64,000 bases of DNA, taken from assembly GCF_021347895.1 (NCBI RefSeq), contig NC_067130.1, positions 28,789,817 through 28,853,816 of the forward strand, in the 5' to 3' direction. The stretch's first letter is position 1. Each line of letters opens with the position of its first letter. Origin of the DNA: Acanthochromis polyacanthus. Taxonomy: Eukaryota > Chordata > Actinopteri > Pomacentridae. Below, piece by piece: positions 53,501-61,352 of the stretch. Under the pieces are notes generated by a model. The model had not been told where the DNA came from, searched no databases, and worked only from the letters and a program-made list of their open reading frames with translations. A program made the translations under genes and the position numbers.

Positions 53501-56500
53501 CTAAGGATGATCTGAGACTTAAAGTTAGTAAAAGGAAGAAGCAGTGGTAGATGTTACTATCACTTCCTGGATATATTGTGCATTTTTAGCGTTTCAGTTT
53601 TGAACATCCATGCTCACAGCAAAAAACTCTTTAGCTGCACTCCCTGCAATAAATGCAAGTCATGATGCTGTTGTTTTGTTTTGTTTTTTAATCGCCGTGT
53701 TTCCCACAGGTTGAGAATTTACTTGTGGTAGTAGGAAGACTGTAACCTTGGTTGTTTTCTGAAGTTGCATTTACAGATGCCCCCTCCAGGTCCCACGTGC
53801 AAATTATAAGCAGACGCTACAATTTACCGATGTTCCTAAACCTTACGCATGCATCAGTAGACGCCACAATTTACCGATGTTCCCTAAACGCCCCCACATG
53901 CATCACACAGACAGGTGTGTGGCCAAAAACCAAGTGGATTTATCTACCTGGGCAGGCTGCCCAGAGACACAGACAGACCTCCTAAATATCAGGCACACCG
54001 GTGCGACCGATGAATATGTTCTGTTGACAGATTTTTGGTTGCAGTCACCAAAACGGTCGTAGTCTGGAGCCCTGTGTTGAATAAACTATTGTTCCAGACC
54101 CAAAACTACAAATATTTAGACTGACACTAAGCCAAGTCAGGTTCTAATGTCAGGATTTGAGCATATTTCAATTTTTTGCAGGACGTTTCCCTATTAGGAA
54201 TAACATGGAGTCATCAGTGATGGATGTGCAGCTCTACAGAACCATAATATGGTCAAAGCAGGTTCAACTGTGAAAGTGTAAGCATCTCATGCACTTAAAG
54301 AGATTACAAAAACTGCTGTATTTTATTATGTCGCTTTATTGATGTGTGGTATAAATGTGATGTTTCTGACTTTAATGTAAGATTAAATATCATTAACATG
54401 CTTCATTGATGTGATGGGTCTCAGTGGGTAGGACCACTCTCTAGTAATAAACTGCAGATGACAACTCAGTCTTTGCCAACATGCATATTTATTTTTTAAA
54501 TGAGGTTATCTAATGTTCTTGAAGTCAAAAAAGTATGAATAGAAGTCTAACCTTAATGGGAGGTTTTGGCAAAATGGGGACATTTGGTCCTCTGGCCTCC
54601 ACAATAACATCCAGACCAACAGCTGGCTCCAGATGTGGCCGAGCAGCAGGAGCTGGAGCGATGCCTGCAGCCGGACCCAACACCGGCTTCACACCTGGAG
54701 GGGCGGCCTTCAGCTGTTGGTCAGTCAGCTCCAGCCAGTCCTCCCTGTCAGACAATCCTAGACATAAGAAAGAGACGAGAAACAAGACCGCGTTTACAAG
54801 AAGCCAGCAAACAAACTATAAGCTATTAACATATTATGGCTCAAACACAGCGGTTCTTAAAGCGTTTCTCTCAGGCCTCATTTCGGAGGACCAAAAACTT
54901 TTGCGCCCTCCGTAATAACGTCGTAATCTGGTGCGCGTGCAGATATTTGGCCAAAGACCAGTTTTGCAGCAGTCGTCTCGTCAATAATTGACACCATATC
55001 AAGAGCAGTGGGGAGTATGAGGTCCTCAGCTATTGTATGTGGTTTCTTGCACTTGGAGATTCTGTTTGTAGCCTTGTATGGCGCTACTTGTGCTTTGCTG
55101 TTCACCGATGCAGCTTTTACCATGCAATGTTCCTGCTTACGGTATTCATCAAGTTTTCTCTGAAAGACGTCAAGTGGCTTCTGGACGTGACTGGGATCTA
55201 ATGTCTCTGTGTGTCGTCATAATTTGTGTGTTCTCACACTGTCCACTGCTAGAGTTTTCTGACATAAAACACACAGGGGTCTGTCCTCACCTCCTGCCAC
55301 ATTTGCTGCGAAGCCCAGAGCAAGATAAGCCTTGCCATATTTTCTTCTTTTTTTTTTTTCAGGATCTTGTATCTTGTCTCCTGCTCCATTTTCCTTTTGT
55401 CCCGATCAAATATTTCTCCTTTCTCTGCAGCTACTGATAGCTCATCACCGTGGGCGGAGCAGAATGAATTGGGGACGGTTACCATGACAGTGCAGTTTAA
55501 GTGTTGTGCCACATAGTTCCATATAAACAGACCTTTTCCTTCCTGCTGTTCATGCCCGGTCATGTCTCTGCACCCCACATTTTGAAGTTTGAGCAGCCAC
55601 ATAGTTCATATCCTTTACCAAAAGCTTAGTTTTTCAAGTTAGCATTAACCTTTTGAAACCCAAAACCGGTCAGTGGGTTTGAAAGGCATGATGCCATAGA
55701 AATAATAATAATATAGTTTTTTTTAAAAAAAAGAATGCTATAATAGCACCATTTAGGTTCGTCAAAAACTGTAAAAACTGAATTATTCAACTTTCTGACA
55801 TTCCTGAAAGAACTCACCTGTGTATGTGCCATTCCATCAAAAAACTTGGCCAAATCCAAGTAAAAGTTGCCCTTTTTCACCTCCTTTTTTAAACATAAAT
55901 TGTTTGTACCAAATCTGTCAAAAAAAAAAAAAAATTCTGCACTTCTTGGCACAAACATGCAGCCATTAGTGACTCAGCTGCGACGAACAGTGACCTGATT
56001 AAAATTTCACAACTTTTCGGCTGAACTGCAGGATGTGTTTACACAGATCAGAAACAAGACAAGTACAGAATCAAATTAAGAAAAATTTAAGTTGTAAAAA
56101 AAAAAAAACCATATACAGCAGATGGAGTCACATTTCATGCTGGAACAGTAACACTTGTGGGCACTTGTAAAAAGTTGCACATACTTTATTTTTATTTTGC
56201 AAAATAAATAATCAAACTTTCTTTTCCTCACAATTTTCCCCAATATTTATAGCTTTTTAACTTTGTATTGCTGCACAGAAGACATTTTGGAATCCCTCTA
56301 GCCATGGCTGTGTGTTTTCTATAGAGGTGCAGGACTTTATATTACAGTAAAAAATGAGCTCATAGTAAGTAAAAATTTGACAGGAGTAAAAACACCCATA
56401 AACTGTAAAATGTGTAAAGTGTAAAAATGGAAGAAAAAAAATCAGTTTTGTCCACTCATTCTAATCATATCTAACATTCTAAATCAAGAAAAACTATTCA

Positions 56501-56763
56501 CTTTCAGTGTCTCCTGGTGTTTTAAATTTGAATTTCACAGAAAATATGCACCCCAGTCCATTAGCTTCAGCTAGCTAAGCAGCAGCACCATTAGGATTAA
56601 TGGCAGACTCTGAATGTGTGCATGTGAGCTGAGCATCGAGTGGGCTTTGTGTACCTCTCCACTGCTCCGTGATGCTGGGGTAGGAGAGCAGTCCCAGTAT
56701 AAGCAGCAGAGCCAGCAGGAACAGGATGAGGCTTCGCTGGAGCCGAGACAGCTGCTTCCATTT
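35390..56763 (-). CDS. man1b1: MAN1B1, ER mannosyl-oligosaccharide 1,2-alpha-mannosidase (12 of probably 13 exons)
   Basis: This spliced gene encodes ER alpha-mannosidase I (glycoside hydrolase family 47). The enzyme trims a mannose from the Man9GlcNAc2 glycan of glycoproteins and helps direct misfolded proteins to ER-associated degradation. It is a type II membrane protein with a luminal catalytic domain. Twelve exons read in the order 56655-56763, 54552-54757, 52997-53142, 52693-52811, 52166-52357, 48978-49126, 46680-46868, 45985-46175, 44179-44299, 43769-43963, 38966-39097 and 35390-35599. All introns have GT/AG ends and the phases join without a break (1959 nt, 652 codons plus stop). Human MAN1B1 is about 699 residues, so only the N-terminal cytoplasmic tail is missing. 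Catalytic and calcium-site motifs ([33 protein letters not shown]) are all present, so the gene looks functional. Assignment is by recall of the human protein; exon limits were read by eye. Confidence 0.93.
36180..38345. repeat. About 240-bp tandem repeat in the last MAN1B1 intron, interrupted by the retroposon
   Basis: Units are recognised by CACAAATCACTTGCCACATA followed by GAATTAGCCCCG, at about 36240, 36480, 37970 and 38202 (more diverged). Each unit continues with a T-rich stretch and CATCTTTCTTTGCCTATT. The third unit is split by the insertion at 36671-37951. Confidence 0.7.
36671..37951 (-). mobile_element. GC-rich retroposon with poly(A) tail and 14-bp target duplication
   Basis: The sequence is flanked by direct repeats TGAGTAAAAATTCT at 36657-36670 and 37952-37965. 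It starts with a run of 15 T (36671-36685), so its poly(A) end lies there on the minus strand. The 5' two thirds (about 37140-37950) is very GC-rich, unlike all surrounding DNA. This is the structure of a LINE-type (target-primed) insertion, perhaps a LINE 5' region joined to its 3' end. I see no reverse transcriptase. It is inside the last MAN1B1 intron. Confidence 0.75.
38966..39097 (-). CDS. man1b1: MAN1B1 exon with the second active-site glutamate
   Basis: The acceptor is TCCTCCAG and the donor AAG|GTACAG. The exon is 44 codons: [20 protein letters not shown], then [24 protein letters not shown]. The Glu of RPETVESLF matches the human residue usually numbered E599. The intron upstream (39098-43768) carries duplicated L2-like debris. 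Confidence 0.95.
39840..41640 (+). mobile_element. L2-like LINE remnant (reverse transcriptase C-terminus and 3' end)
   Basis: Broken plus-strand frames near 39930-40450 match the C-terminal part of L2/Maui-type LINE ORF2: [19 protein letters not shown], then [17 protein letters not shown] and [14 protein letters not shown] blocks. From about 41150 to 41640 the sequence resembles the family 3' end (CTGCTGCTATAGG, GGTTCGAGGCAGTTCCCTGA, then GATTTGGTGCTATAAAAAGA). Other material lies between, so the copy is rearranged. Confidence 0.65.
40741..41000. repeat. Inverted-repeat arm A
   Basis: It pairs in inverse orientation with 43265-43510. Shared blocks include TTAGCTGCTAGCCATTAGCA, CACTAATCTGTGGCTGCC and GAGACATTTCTGAGACCACAG. 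The arms lie 2.3 kb apart in one MAN1B1 intron. Confidence 0.6.
42385..42935 (+). repeat. Second copy of the L2-like segment, interrupted
   Basis: CACAGCCTCAAAATTAATTA at 42384 and GCCTCCAGCTCTACTGTGAG at 42472 repeat the sequence at 39840-39960. The copy breaks at about 42508 and resumes at about 42873 (GGATCAGACCACGATATGTC), so about 365 bp was inserted. Probably a local duplication 2.5 kb away from its partner. Confidence 0.65.
43100..43128. repeat. (ACT)n microsatellite
   Basis: An uninterrupted run of about nine ACT units lies in a MAN1B1 intron. Confidence 0.85.
43265..43510. repeat. Inverted-repeat arm B
   Basis: It is the inverse partner of 40741-41000, reading GGCAGCCACAGATTAGCTTG and GAGAAGCTAATTTCC-type blocks from the other strand. 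Flanking sequence resembles CGATATCGG-rich transposon ends. Confidence 0.6.
43769..43963 (-). CDS. man1b1: MAN1B1 exon, catalytic barrel
   Basis: The acceptor is TTGATCAG and the donor AAG|GTAAGG. The exon is 65 codons in phase 0: [40 protein letters not shown], then a short variable segment ending QDVLVK. The Cys of HLVCFLPG is one of the conserved cysteines of the family. Confidence 0.95.
44179..44299 (-). CDS. man1b1: MAN1B1 exon, catalytic barrel
   Basis: The acceptor is TTGTCCAG and the donor ATG|GTACAG. Its first base completes an Asn codon, followed by [20 protein letters not shown] and [16 protein letters not shown]. It is 121 nt and leaves in phase 0. A GAA-rich tract and an interspersed repeat lie in the intron just upstream (44440-45355). 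Confidence 0.94.
44440..45355. repeat. GAA-rich purine tract, split by an interspersed repeat
   Basis: About 270 bp (44458-44720) and 270 bp (45088-45355) of nearly pure A/G sequence with GAAGAA, GATGAA and AAAGAA units flank an inserted repeat. The acidic open frames read from it are products of composition, not genes. It lies in the MAN1B1 intron between exons 44179-44299 and 45985-46175. Confidence 0.85.
44721..45087. repeat. Abundant fish interspersed repeat (CCATCCATTCTCTATAC family)
   Basis: I recognise the common teleost consensus: CTGGACAGGTCGCCAGTCTG, ATTTAGAGTAACCAATTAAC, TTTTTGGACTGTGGGAGGAA and GGGAGAACATGCAAACTCCA. The flanks AGTAAAAGAT (44711-44720) and AGTCAAAGAT (45088-45097) match at 9 of 10 bases, a likely target duplication. 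Confidence 0.8.
45985..46175 (-). CDS. man1b1: MAN1B1 exon with the catalytic aspartate
   Basis: The acceptor is TTTTCCAG and the donor AA|GTGAGT (phase 2). It encodes [20 protein letters not shown], then [14 protein letters not shown] and [20 protein letters not shown]. The Asp of ARADSYYEY matches the human residue usually numbered D463, a proposed catalytic base. Confidence 0.95.
46680..46868 (-). CDS. man1b1: MAN1B1 exon, catalytic barrel
   Basis: This exon is exactly 63 codons in phase 0. It begins [20 protein letters not shown], continues [17 protein letters not shown] and ends [11 protein letters not shown] before GTCAGG. The acceptor is TTTTAAAG. The residues align with the human [20 protein letters not shown] block. 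A 370-bp tandem repeat array begins about 50 bp upstream of its acceptor. Confidence 0.95.
46919..48960. repeat. About 370-bp tandem repeat array in a MAN1B1 intron
   Basis: Units start AAGTATTATTGAATT at about 46925, 47300 and 47666. They share CTGTCTTGCAGTA, ATGCTTTTACAATTCTACAT and TTAAGGAAGAGGAAAA. The third unit is truncated, then a Tc1-type deletion element intervenes, and a related unit end (ACACAGTCGTGTTCTTGGAG) lies at 48918-48938. The array fills nearly the whole intron between exons 46680-46868 and 48978-49126. Confidence 0.75.
47971..48646 (+). mobile_element. Deleted Tc1-like element with N- and C-termini of the transposase fused
   Basis: The 676-bp element has ends TACTGACAGT and ACTGTCAGTG and is flanked by TA (47969 and 48647). 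The inverted repeats extend about 30 bp with mismatches. An open frame ending at 48445 reads [40 protein letters not shown] and then directly [19 protein letters not shown]. That joins the helix-turn-helix start to the extreme transposase C-terminus and removes the whole DDE core. It lies in the MAN1B1 intron 47.0-49.0 kb, inside the 370-bp repeat array. Confidence 0.82.
48978..49126 (-). CDS. man1b1: MAN1B1 exon with the catalytic acid glutamate
   Basis: The acceptor is TTGACACAG and the donor GCT|GTGAGT. It reads [20 protein letters not shown] and then [20 protein letters not shown]. The Glu of NLFETTIR corresponds to the human active-site residue usually numbered E330. The exon ends KA in phase 0. 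The intron upstream, 49127-52165, has no recognised coding sequence and holds LTR and hAT-like repeats. Confidence 0.95.
49690..49840. mobile_element. Possible hAT-type MITE fragment
   Basis: GGGCAGCAGCTATCGATTAT and ATTAATCGAGTAATTGGATT resemble the ends of fish hAT MITEs. The other boundary is not defined. Confidence 0.35.
50946..51590 (+). mobile_element. Remnant LTR (copy B) with a LINE-like 3' end inserted
   Basis: It matches copy A at both ends: TTGTGGCATTTTAAGACTGA at the left, TAACTTTTGATCCAGAATTG and CTGATCATCACCGGCCTTTG at the right. Between about 51200 and 51456 lies different sequence ending GGATGAATAAAGTAGATCTT, then ATCTT repeats, the typical tail of a fish LINE. It is in the MAN1B1 intron 49127-52165. 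Confidence 0.55.
52166..52357 (-). CDS. man1b1: MAN1B1 exon, start of the GH47 catalytic domain
   Basis: The acceptor is TTTGTAG and the donor GAAG|GTATTA. The exon encodes the family hallmarks [20 protein letters not shown] and [20 protein letters not shown], which form the first helices of the (alpha/alpha) barrel. The match to human MAN1B1 is near-continuous. It leaves in phase 1 and is joined by GAG to the next exon. Confidence 0.95.
52693..52811 (-). CDS. man1b1: MAN1B1 exon, stem part 3
   Basis: The acceptor is ATTGCGCAG and the donor GAAG|GTCAGC. The exon reads (S)[20 protein letters not shown], then an Ala/Pro-rich segment ending PADTVPLE, and leaves in phase 1. WRGAMIE is the only strongly conserved block of the stem. 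Confidence 0.87.
52997..53142 (-). CDS. man1b1: MAN1B1 exon, luminal stem part 2 (acidic)
   Basis: The exon lies between acceptor ATCCACAG and donor CAG|GTGACC. It reads [20 protein letters not shown] and then a Glu/Lys-rich run ending KEKKIV, leaving in phase 2. It is charged and likely disordered, as in the human stem. The next exon completes a Ser codon to give VSWRGAMIE, matching the human VISWRGAVIE stretch, which confirms the junction. Confidence 0.82.
53800..53910. repeat. Short tandem duplication, about 60 bp
   Basis: CAATTTACCGATGTTCCTAA and CAATTTACCGATGTTCCCTAA, each preceded by CAGACGCTA or TAGACGCCA and followed by CATGCATCA, lie 59 bp apart in a MAN1B1 intron. Confidence 0.7.
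54552..54757 (-). CDS. man1b1: MAN1B1 exon, luminal stem part 1
   Basis: The acceptor is TGTCTAG and the donor AAG|GTTAGA; the exon enters with two bases that complete a Gly codon and leaves in phase 0. Its 68 codons begin [20 protein letters not shown] and continue with a Pro/Ala-rich low-complexity stretch ending [12 protein letters not shown]. This is the poorly conserved stem between membrane anchor and catalytic domain, so support comes mainly from phase, splice sites and position. Confidence 0.82.
54895..55345 (-). pseudogene. hAT transposase relic of the SCAND3/ZBED5 type
   Basis: Minus-strand frames keep family blocks: [20 protein letters not shown] (near 55345-55280, BED-finger part), [20 protein letters not shown] (near 55180-55110), and [20 protein letters not shown] with [14 protein letters not shown] (55055-54950). 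Frameshifts separate the blocks and the catalytic domain is missing. It lies in the MAN1B1 intron between the first two recognised exons. Not a host gene. Confidence 0.75.
56655..56763 (-). CDS. man1b1: MAN1B1 exon encoding the signal-anchor membrane segment
   Basis: This is the most upstream exon recognised with confidence. It starts after a pyrimidine-rich acceptor ending CCCACAG and reads [20 protein letters not shown], followed by more Leu/Ile to [10 protein letters not shown]. It ends in phase 1 before GTACAC. The basic stretch followed by about 20 hydrophobic residues is the type II signal anchor of this protein, and [10 protein letters not shown] closely matches the human sequence. There is no in-frame ATG before the hydrophobic segment inside the exon, so an upstream exon must supply the start. 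Confidence 0.9.
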
Positions 56764-58129
56764 CTGTGGGCAGATAAGAAAACAGCGCTAACTGCACTGA
56801 AACGCGTCCAACAGCTTCGACTTGCAATCACGAACGCCTCAAAGCAGACTCTAATATCCTCCCACGCAAATCTGTTTATGCCTTCCTTTAAAGTAGCAGA
56901 GTTGAAAAGATGGCTGACTGATGGCCCTCCTTACCCGGTGTAAATTCAACATGTCTCTCCACTTGGTGTGTTGCCGTACGTACACTGACAGCTCACAAAT
57001 AAAACATCTAACAAGCTCGAGCTGGCAGTGTAAAGGGAGGAACGACACCAGGGTCTCTGAGGGTTTAAGGCTAACAGGCAGGCTGGTGACACTCTGCTGG
57101 CTGCTCTAATTAACACCTGTGCAACACCGTGAAACTATTGAGCCACGACGAACACACAACAGACTTTATCTCAGGGGACGTTTTCTTTTTACTTTGCTAT
57201 GCTTCTTTCAACATAACAGCATGGGGACAGTCTGTACAATGCGACGGTGTGGAAATGTTTTCCTGAAAGTTGTAATCACTAGAAGACTCAAATGTATATA
57301 CTAGCTTTTGACAAAGCCAGATTTACAGTAAGACTTATATTCTAAAGCTCCAAAGAACCTGAGAGAATATTTTCCTTTATAAAAAATACTGTATTGTTTG
57401 GCCACTACTGTATATCCATGTAAACTGAACAGAGATGCACAGAGTTTCTGGAGGATTTACCAAGTCATATACAACCCGTTTCACTGTCAGAAAAGTCGAA
57501 ATTTTTTGAGTATAATGGAAAAACCAAACACACAATGTAGAGTACAATGAATATTTATGACAGTTCCATCAATTTCAACTATGAAACAATAATTTGTAAT
57601 GATATAATTCACACATATTGCACCCTGAATGTGGATAAACAACAAAGAAAAGGAATAGATGGATGGATTCATTAACCAAATAACATTACTTACTAATTTC
57701 AGAGTAAAATCACCACTTGCCTATGAGAGATTAATCTGATAGTGTTGACTGAAACTTTACTTAAACGTGAAATGACTCAAAATTGTGTCTTCTCTCAATA
57801 TTAAATGAATACAATCAACTCTAAATTCACTATCATAATATCTAAGTTGAAAAGTATGAACAAACAAAAAGCAATTATTCTGAAAGATTATATAAAAAAT
57901 ATAAACACCCACGGTAAGAAATTCAAAGCAACAAAAGCGAACACACCTGGACTCACTAAGACACAAGCTAGAAATGCTTAATTTTAGTTTTATTGTATGT
58001 TTTCAAGCTTGTTTGGAGGTAAATTAATTGAATGCTTCACAAGACTTTTTAATACCTGCAGATATCTTGTAATTATTGCATCATATAAAACAAAGTACAA
58101 TTGCGATTTCCAATTGGCCAAATATGAGT

Positions 58130-59010
58130 GAAATGAACAGAACCTTCTTCGTTTTGGACCTGTGAGTTTCGTCTAAATCCATGTCTGCATCATGGCTCCA
58201 CAAAATTCCAGAAGAATGAAAGGAAAATCTACATTGGAGACTTCACAAAGATGGAAAAGTACACTGGAAGATCAATGACCAGCTAAAAATCAATGAAACA
58301 CAGTTGCAGTAGTAATTAGCAGGTACAGACCAAGATATAGTGGAGCTAATCAGGGTCTCTGTGGTCATCTTCCTAAAATGATGCTAATGGACAGTATGCT
58401 ATTTTCACAACCAAGCTCTAAAAAAAACAGATGGGGAAGTGGTTTAGGTTTGGTAGAGAGGTGATGAAGGGAAATATGAGACTTTACGACTGTGAGAAGA
58501 ACATTGCAGAACAGCAATCTCAAAGGATGGTGTAAAAATCGATGCTTGCTCTCCAAAACAAACTACAAACTTAAACTTTGCTAAAGAATATAAAAAGCAT
58601 CCTGATGAATGTAAGGAGGGGATTCTTTGGTCAGATGAGACTAAGATATATTTGTTTGGCTCATGTTTGGTATGAACAAGACCAGGACCACCACAGTGAA
58701 TTCGTAGTCCCAACAGTGAAGCATAAAAGTGGGAGTGTGAGGACATGAGTGCAAAACTTGTTGGGAAAGTAGTGCCATAAAATGCCCGTGGATACACTAA
58801 AATATTTGCCGCCAAGGTGAATCCCAGTCTGAAGAAAGTTGGCAGAAATAGAATATTCCAGCATTATTACGAGAACAGACACAGAAAAGTTTCTGAAGAA
58901 TATAAAAGGAGAAAACTATGATCTGGCCGAGTATGCCTGACTTTAATCCAATAGAAAACCTTTGGGGTATGGCTGGAAAAGAAAACTCTCATTAATAGAA
59001 GGTGTACTGG
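58130..59010 (+). pseudogene. Decayed Tc1-like transposase
   Basis: Broken frames on the plus strand keep Tc1 transposase signatures: GILWSDETK near 58620, then VWYEQDQDHHSEFVVPTVKH near 58670-58720, KVNPSLKKVGRNRIFQHYYE near 58815-58870, and SGRVCLTLIQ followed by KTFGVW in place of the usual [12 protein letters not shown] near 58925-58970. Several stops and frameshifts are present, and the second catalytic Asp region (QDNDPKH) has become HYYENRHRK. Direct-repeat-like segments at about 58040-58075 and 59165-59200 may belong to its ends. It belongs to a different Tc1 family from the intact copy 0.6 kb away. Confidence 0.75.
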
Positions 59011-59371
59011 CTCTTTCTGCATTTAATTCCTACTGTGGGGCCTGTATAATTCAGTGAATCTTAACAGTTTGTTTTGATTTTTGCATAAGTTCAAATACCC
59101 AAATTGAGGTGGTGCAATTAAGTTGATTTTGAAGTTTTGTTTTGAGAGCACTGAAGCACACTCTTTATAAGACTTTAGAATACCAGCAGATAGATTGTGT
59201 GGATGTTATATTTCCTTTTTCAAAGTTAATACTAAAGGGTGTCCCTAAAGTCTGGACATATGGAAAATCTCATTAACTATATATTTTTTGCCCCCATAGA
59301 TTAAATATGGCTTTATCAAAAGAGGAAAGAGTTGAACTGGTACTTCTCAGTGGACATGAGGGATGGACATA

Positions 59372-61006
<1,635 letters not shown>

Positions 61007-61352
61007 TATCGAAAGATAGCAGATGAATTAGAAGCACGTCATCCAGGGAGGATTCCACTTGGCTTTTCCACAGTGGTAAAGGTGGCTAAAATGCTTAAAG
61101 AAACAGGTAGTGTCACAGACAAATCCTGTTCTGAACAGCCAAATGCATCAGCAGAAAATAAAGAATTGATCATGGCTAAAACTCATGCTAGCCCTAAAAA
61201 AAAACACTATTTTTCATGTGCATCGTTCATGTCCACTGAGAAGTACCAGTTCAACTCTTTCTCCCTTCTACAAAGCCATATTTCACCTGTGGAGGCAAAA
61301 AAATATATAGTTAATAAGATTTCCTATGTGTCCAGACTTTAGGGACACCCTG

